Below are positions 62,815-64,000 of a stretch of 64,000 nucleotides of DNA, piece after piece. Location: the NCBI GenBank assembly GCA_025594325.1, contig JANHCV010000003.1, positions 1,984,001-2,048,000 of the forward strand, given 5' to 3'. The position numbers and the translations under genes are program-made. Below the pieces are notes generated by a model. That model had not been told where the DNA came from, ran no database searches, and saw only the letters and a list, made by a program, of their open reading frames with translations. The stretch's first letter is position 1. Every line of letters begins with the position of its first letter. This DNA comes from Blastocladiella emersonii ATCC 22665. Taxonomy: Eukaryota; Blastocladiomycota; Blastocladiomycetes; Blastocladiales; Blastocladiaceae.

Positions 62815-64000
62815 TCACAATGTGTTCATACTCGCGCTCGAAGCACCCCGCGGCGCGGGCACGGCTTCCGACGCGTCGGTCGTCGCTGGCTGCCGTGGGA
62901 CCGCGTCCGCGCGAGCCGGCTGCCCGCCGACAGCGACGTACGCGGTGCTGGCGGGCTGCGGCGGGAGCACGGTCCCGTTGTCGAGCGTACGGGCCTGGGA
63001 CCGCGGGTGGCGCGAGGACGTGGGTGCGGGATCGGTTGAGGTACCGCGCGACGCGGTCGTCGCCGATGGCGTGGGTGCAGGGCGGTCGGTGAGCGGCGTG
63101 ATCCCGATGCGCGCGTACTCGATGGGCGACGGGGGACACTGCTGCGTGTTGGGCGTCGGGGTCGACGCGCCGGACGCGGCGGGGGTCGGGAGTGAGAGCG
63201 AGAGCTGCTCGGGCGACGTGACGAGCGGGGTAGCGAGGGCGCGCGGCGGTGGGACCTGGCGGTCGAGGGTGCGGTAGGGTGGCGGCGGCGCGTTCGTGAA
63301 GAGGCGCGGGTGGTAGACGACGCGGACGTCGTCGTCGTCATCGTCGTCTTCATCCTCGTCGTCGGCGTCGAGGATGTCGGTGTAGGTGATGAACTGGAAC
63401 GGGTGGTGCGGTGGGTTGAGGATCAGCGGGAGAGGCAGACGCGGCGGGTCGAGGGTCCCGGTCGAGCCCGTGGCGCTCGCCGTGTCGCTGTTGGTATCGT
63501 CGTCGTCGGCGGCGGCAACGGCGAGCGGCGGGCGCGAGGCCATGAGGAAGGTAAAGGCGGGCGGTGGGGCTAGAGGATCAGGCGGTAGGTTGGATGAGGG
63601 ACGCGATCAGGAGCTGCCGTCGCGGGAGGGTTGAGACAGGGCAGAAAACGTACTCGGCGAGGACGAGTCGCTGCTTGACGAATCGCGCGCGTTGTTGCCG
63701 GGCGGGCGCGGCGGGGGCAGCGGCATGGAGCTCGGCTGCCCGCTGCCGCCGGTGCCGGGCATGCCAAAGTAGAAGGGCCGAGACATGCTGGGCGGCGCGA
63801 GGAGGTGGTCGCCCGTACTCCCGAACGCCCCCGCGCCGACGACGCCCTGGTTGGTGCGCGTGCCCGCTGCGGCCTGGACCACGCGCTGCAGGGCGGCGTG
63901 GCGCTCCATGTTCTCGCGGGCGCGGTCTGCGCCACCCGCGGCGCTGGCGGCAGACTCGGCGCGGTCGAGGTTCTCGCGCAGGGCGGCGTAGCGCAGGCGG
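62815..64000 (-). CDS. Disordered protein, 5' end beyond the window, at least 366 aa
   Basis: The visible exons are 64000-63654 (open at the right edge) and 63569-62815, joined by a GTACG...TAG intron in frame. The first part is helical (LRYAALRENLDRAESAA, RENMERHAALQRVVQAA), then PSMSRPFYFGMPG. Exon 2 has a run of Asp (DEDEDDDDDDD), FQFITYTDILDAD, VRVVYHPRLFTNAPPPPYRT and Pro/Thr-rich linkers. An ATG in exon 2 at 63543 could be mistaken for a start, but the splice joins both parts. PPPY-type motifs may bind WW domains (inference). No family is recognised. Confidence 0.6.

Noticed and set aside
62815-63543. Separate 242-aa gene starting MASRPPLAV
   Set aside because: A GTACG...TAG intron at 63653-63570 joins it in frame to the upstream exon that runs to the window edge, so it is the last exon of a longer gene.
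1-64000. tRNA or rRNA genes
   Set aside because: I looked for TTCGA-type B-box loops and paired arms in the gaps and found no convincing case; a covariance-model scan would be decisive.

Overview
The window looks like nuclear DNA of a GC-rich, gene-dense, flagellated (zoosporic) fungus. My best guess is Blastocladiomycota (Allomyces/Catenaria-like). Fungal signs are the Sec14, Atg27, Tma17, Skp1, Has1 and Boi-type genes and the compact genes with short introns. Signs of a flagellated early-diverging lineage are a CFAP70 axonemal gene, a class C GPCR with a periplasmic-type binding domain, a villin-headpiece protein and a decayed ankyrin gene. The lineage is inferred, not measured. I modelled about fifty introns, mostly 45-75 nt, and most start GTACG or GTGCG and end TAG. 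Nearly every codon ends in G or C, so the reverse strand of real genes is full of long false open frames.

Layout, left to right. 0.3-5.9 kb: a small coiled-coil gene (-), a Boi-like SH3/SAM/PH scaffold with an extra C-terminal calponin-homology-like domain (+), and the PP4 catalytic subunit (+). 6-13 kb: an F-BAR/HR1/triple-SH3 TOCA-like protein (-), an ATP-grasp ligase with a very basic tail (+), and a Cys-rich single-pass membrane protein (-). 13-16.2 kb: a six-exon class C GPCR with a substrate-binding ectodomain and a PH-like tail (-). 16.6-18.6 kb: a decayed Mutator-like element with 94-bp inverted ends and a perfect 9-bp target duplication. 18.9-29.1 kb: mitochondrial glutamate carrier, Sec14, a mitochondrial membrane protein, Atg27, a Tma17-like proteasome chaperone, mitochondrial ribosomal protein uL2m, a TBC1D20-like RabGAP and Skp1. 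29.4-38.4 kb: a predicted ABC-class ATPase with an RGG-rich start, three tandem ABA4-like membrane proteins, the helicase Has1 and GMP synthase. 38.8-47.3 kb: a gelsolin/villin-headpiece protein, CFAP70 and an acidic nucleolar-type protein. 47.5-56.3 kb: a His-rich protein, a long disordered protein, a synaptobrevin, an ankyrin/C2H2 protein with SUMO-interaction-like motifs, and a small basic protein. 56.3-64 kb: a tandem repeat and a broken F-box/ankyrin gene, an O-fucosyltransferase-like protein, an F-box-like/zinc-ribbon protein, and disordered proteins, the last running off the right edge.

Functional threads: actin and membrane shaping (Boi-like, TOCA-like, villin-like), vesicle traffic and autophagy (Sec14, TBC1D20-like, synaptobrevin, Atg27), mitochondria (glutamate carrier, uL2m, membrane protein), and chemosensing and motility of the swimming stage (class C GPCR, CFAP70). 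Genes are not in operons. Many neighbours are convergent with 60-250 bp between stops, or divergent across 200-600 bp promoters. The most unusual items are the periplasmic-binding-protein/7TM/PH receptor, the ABA4-like triplet, the Mutator-like element, the Boi protein with a CH-like end, and the ATP-grasp protein with a histone-like basic tail.
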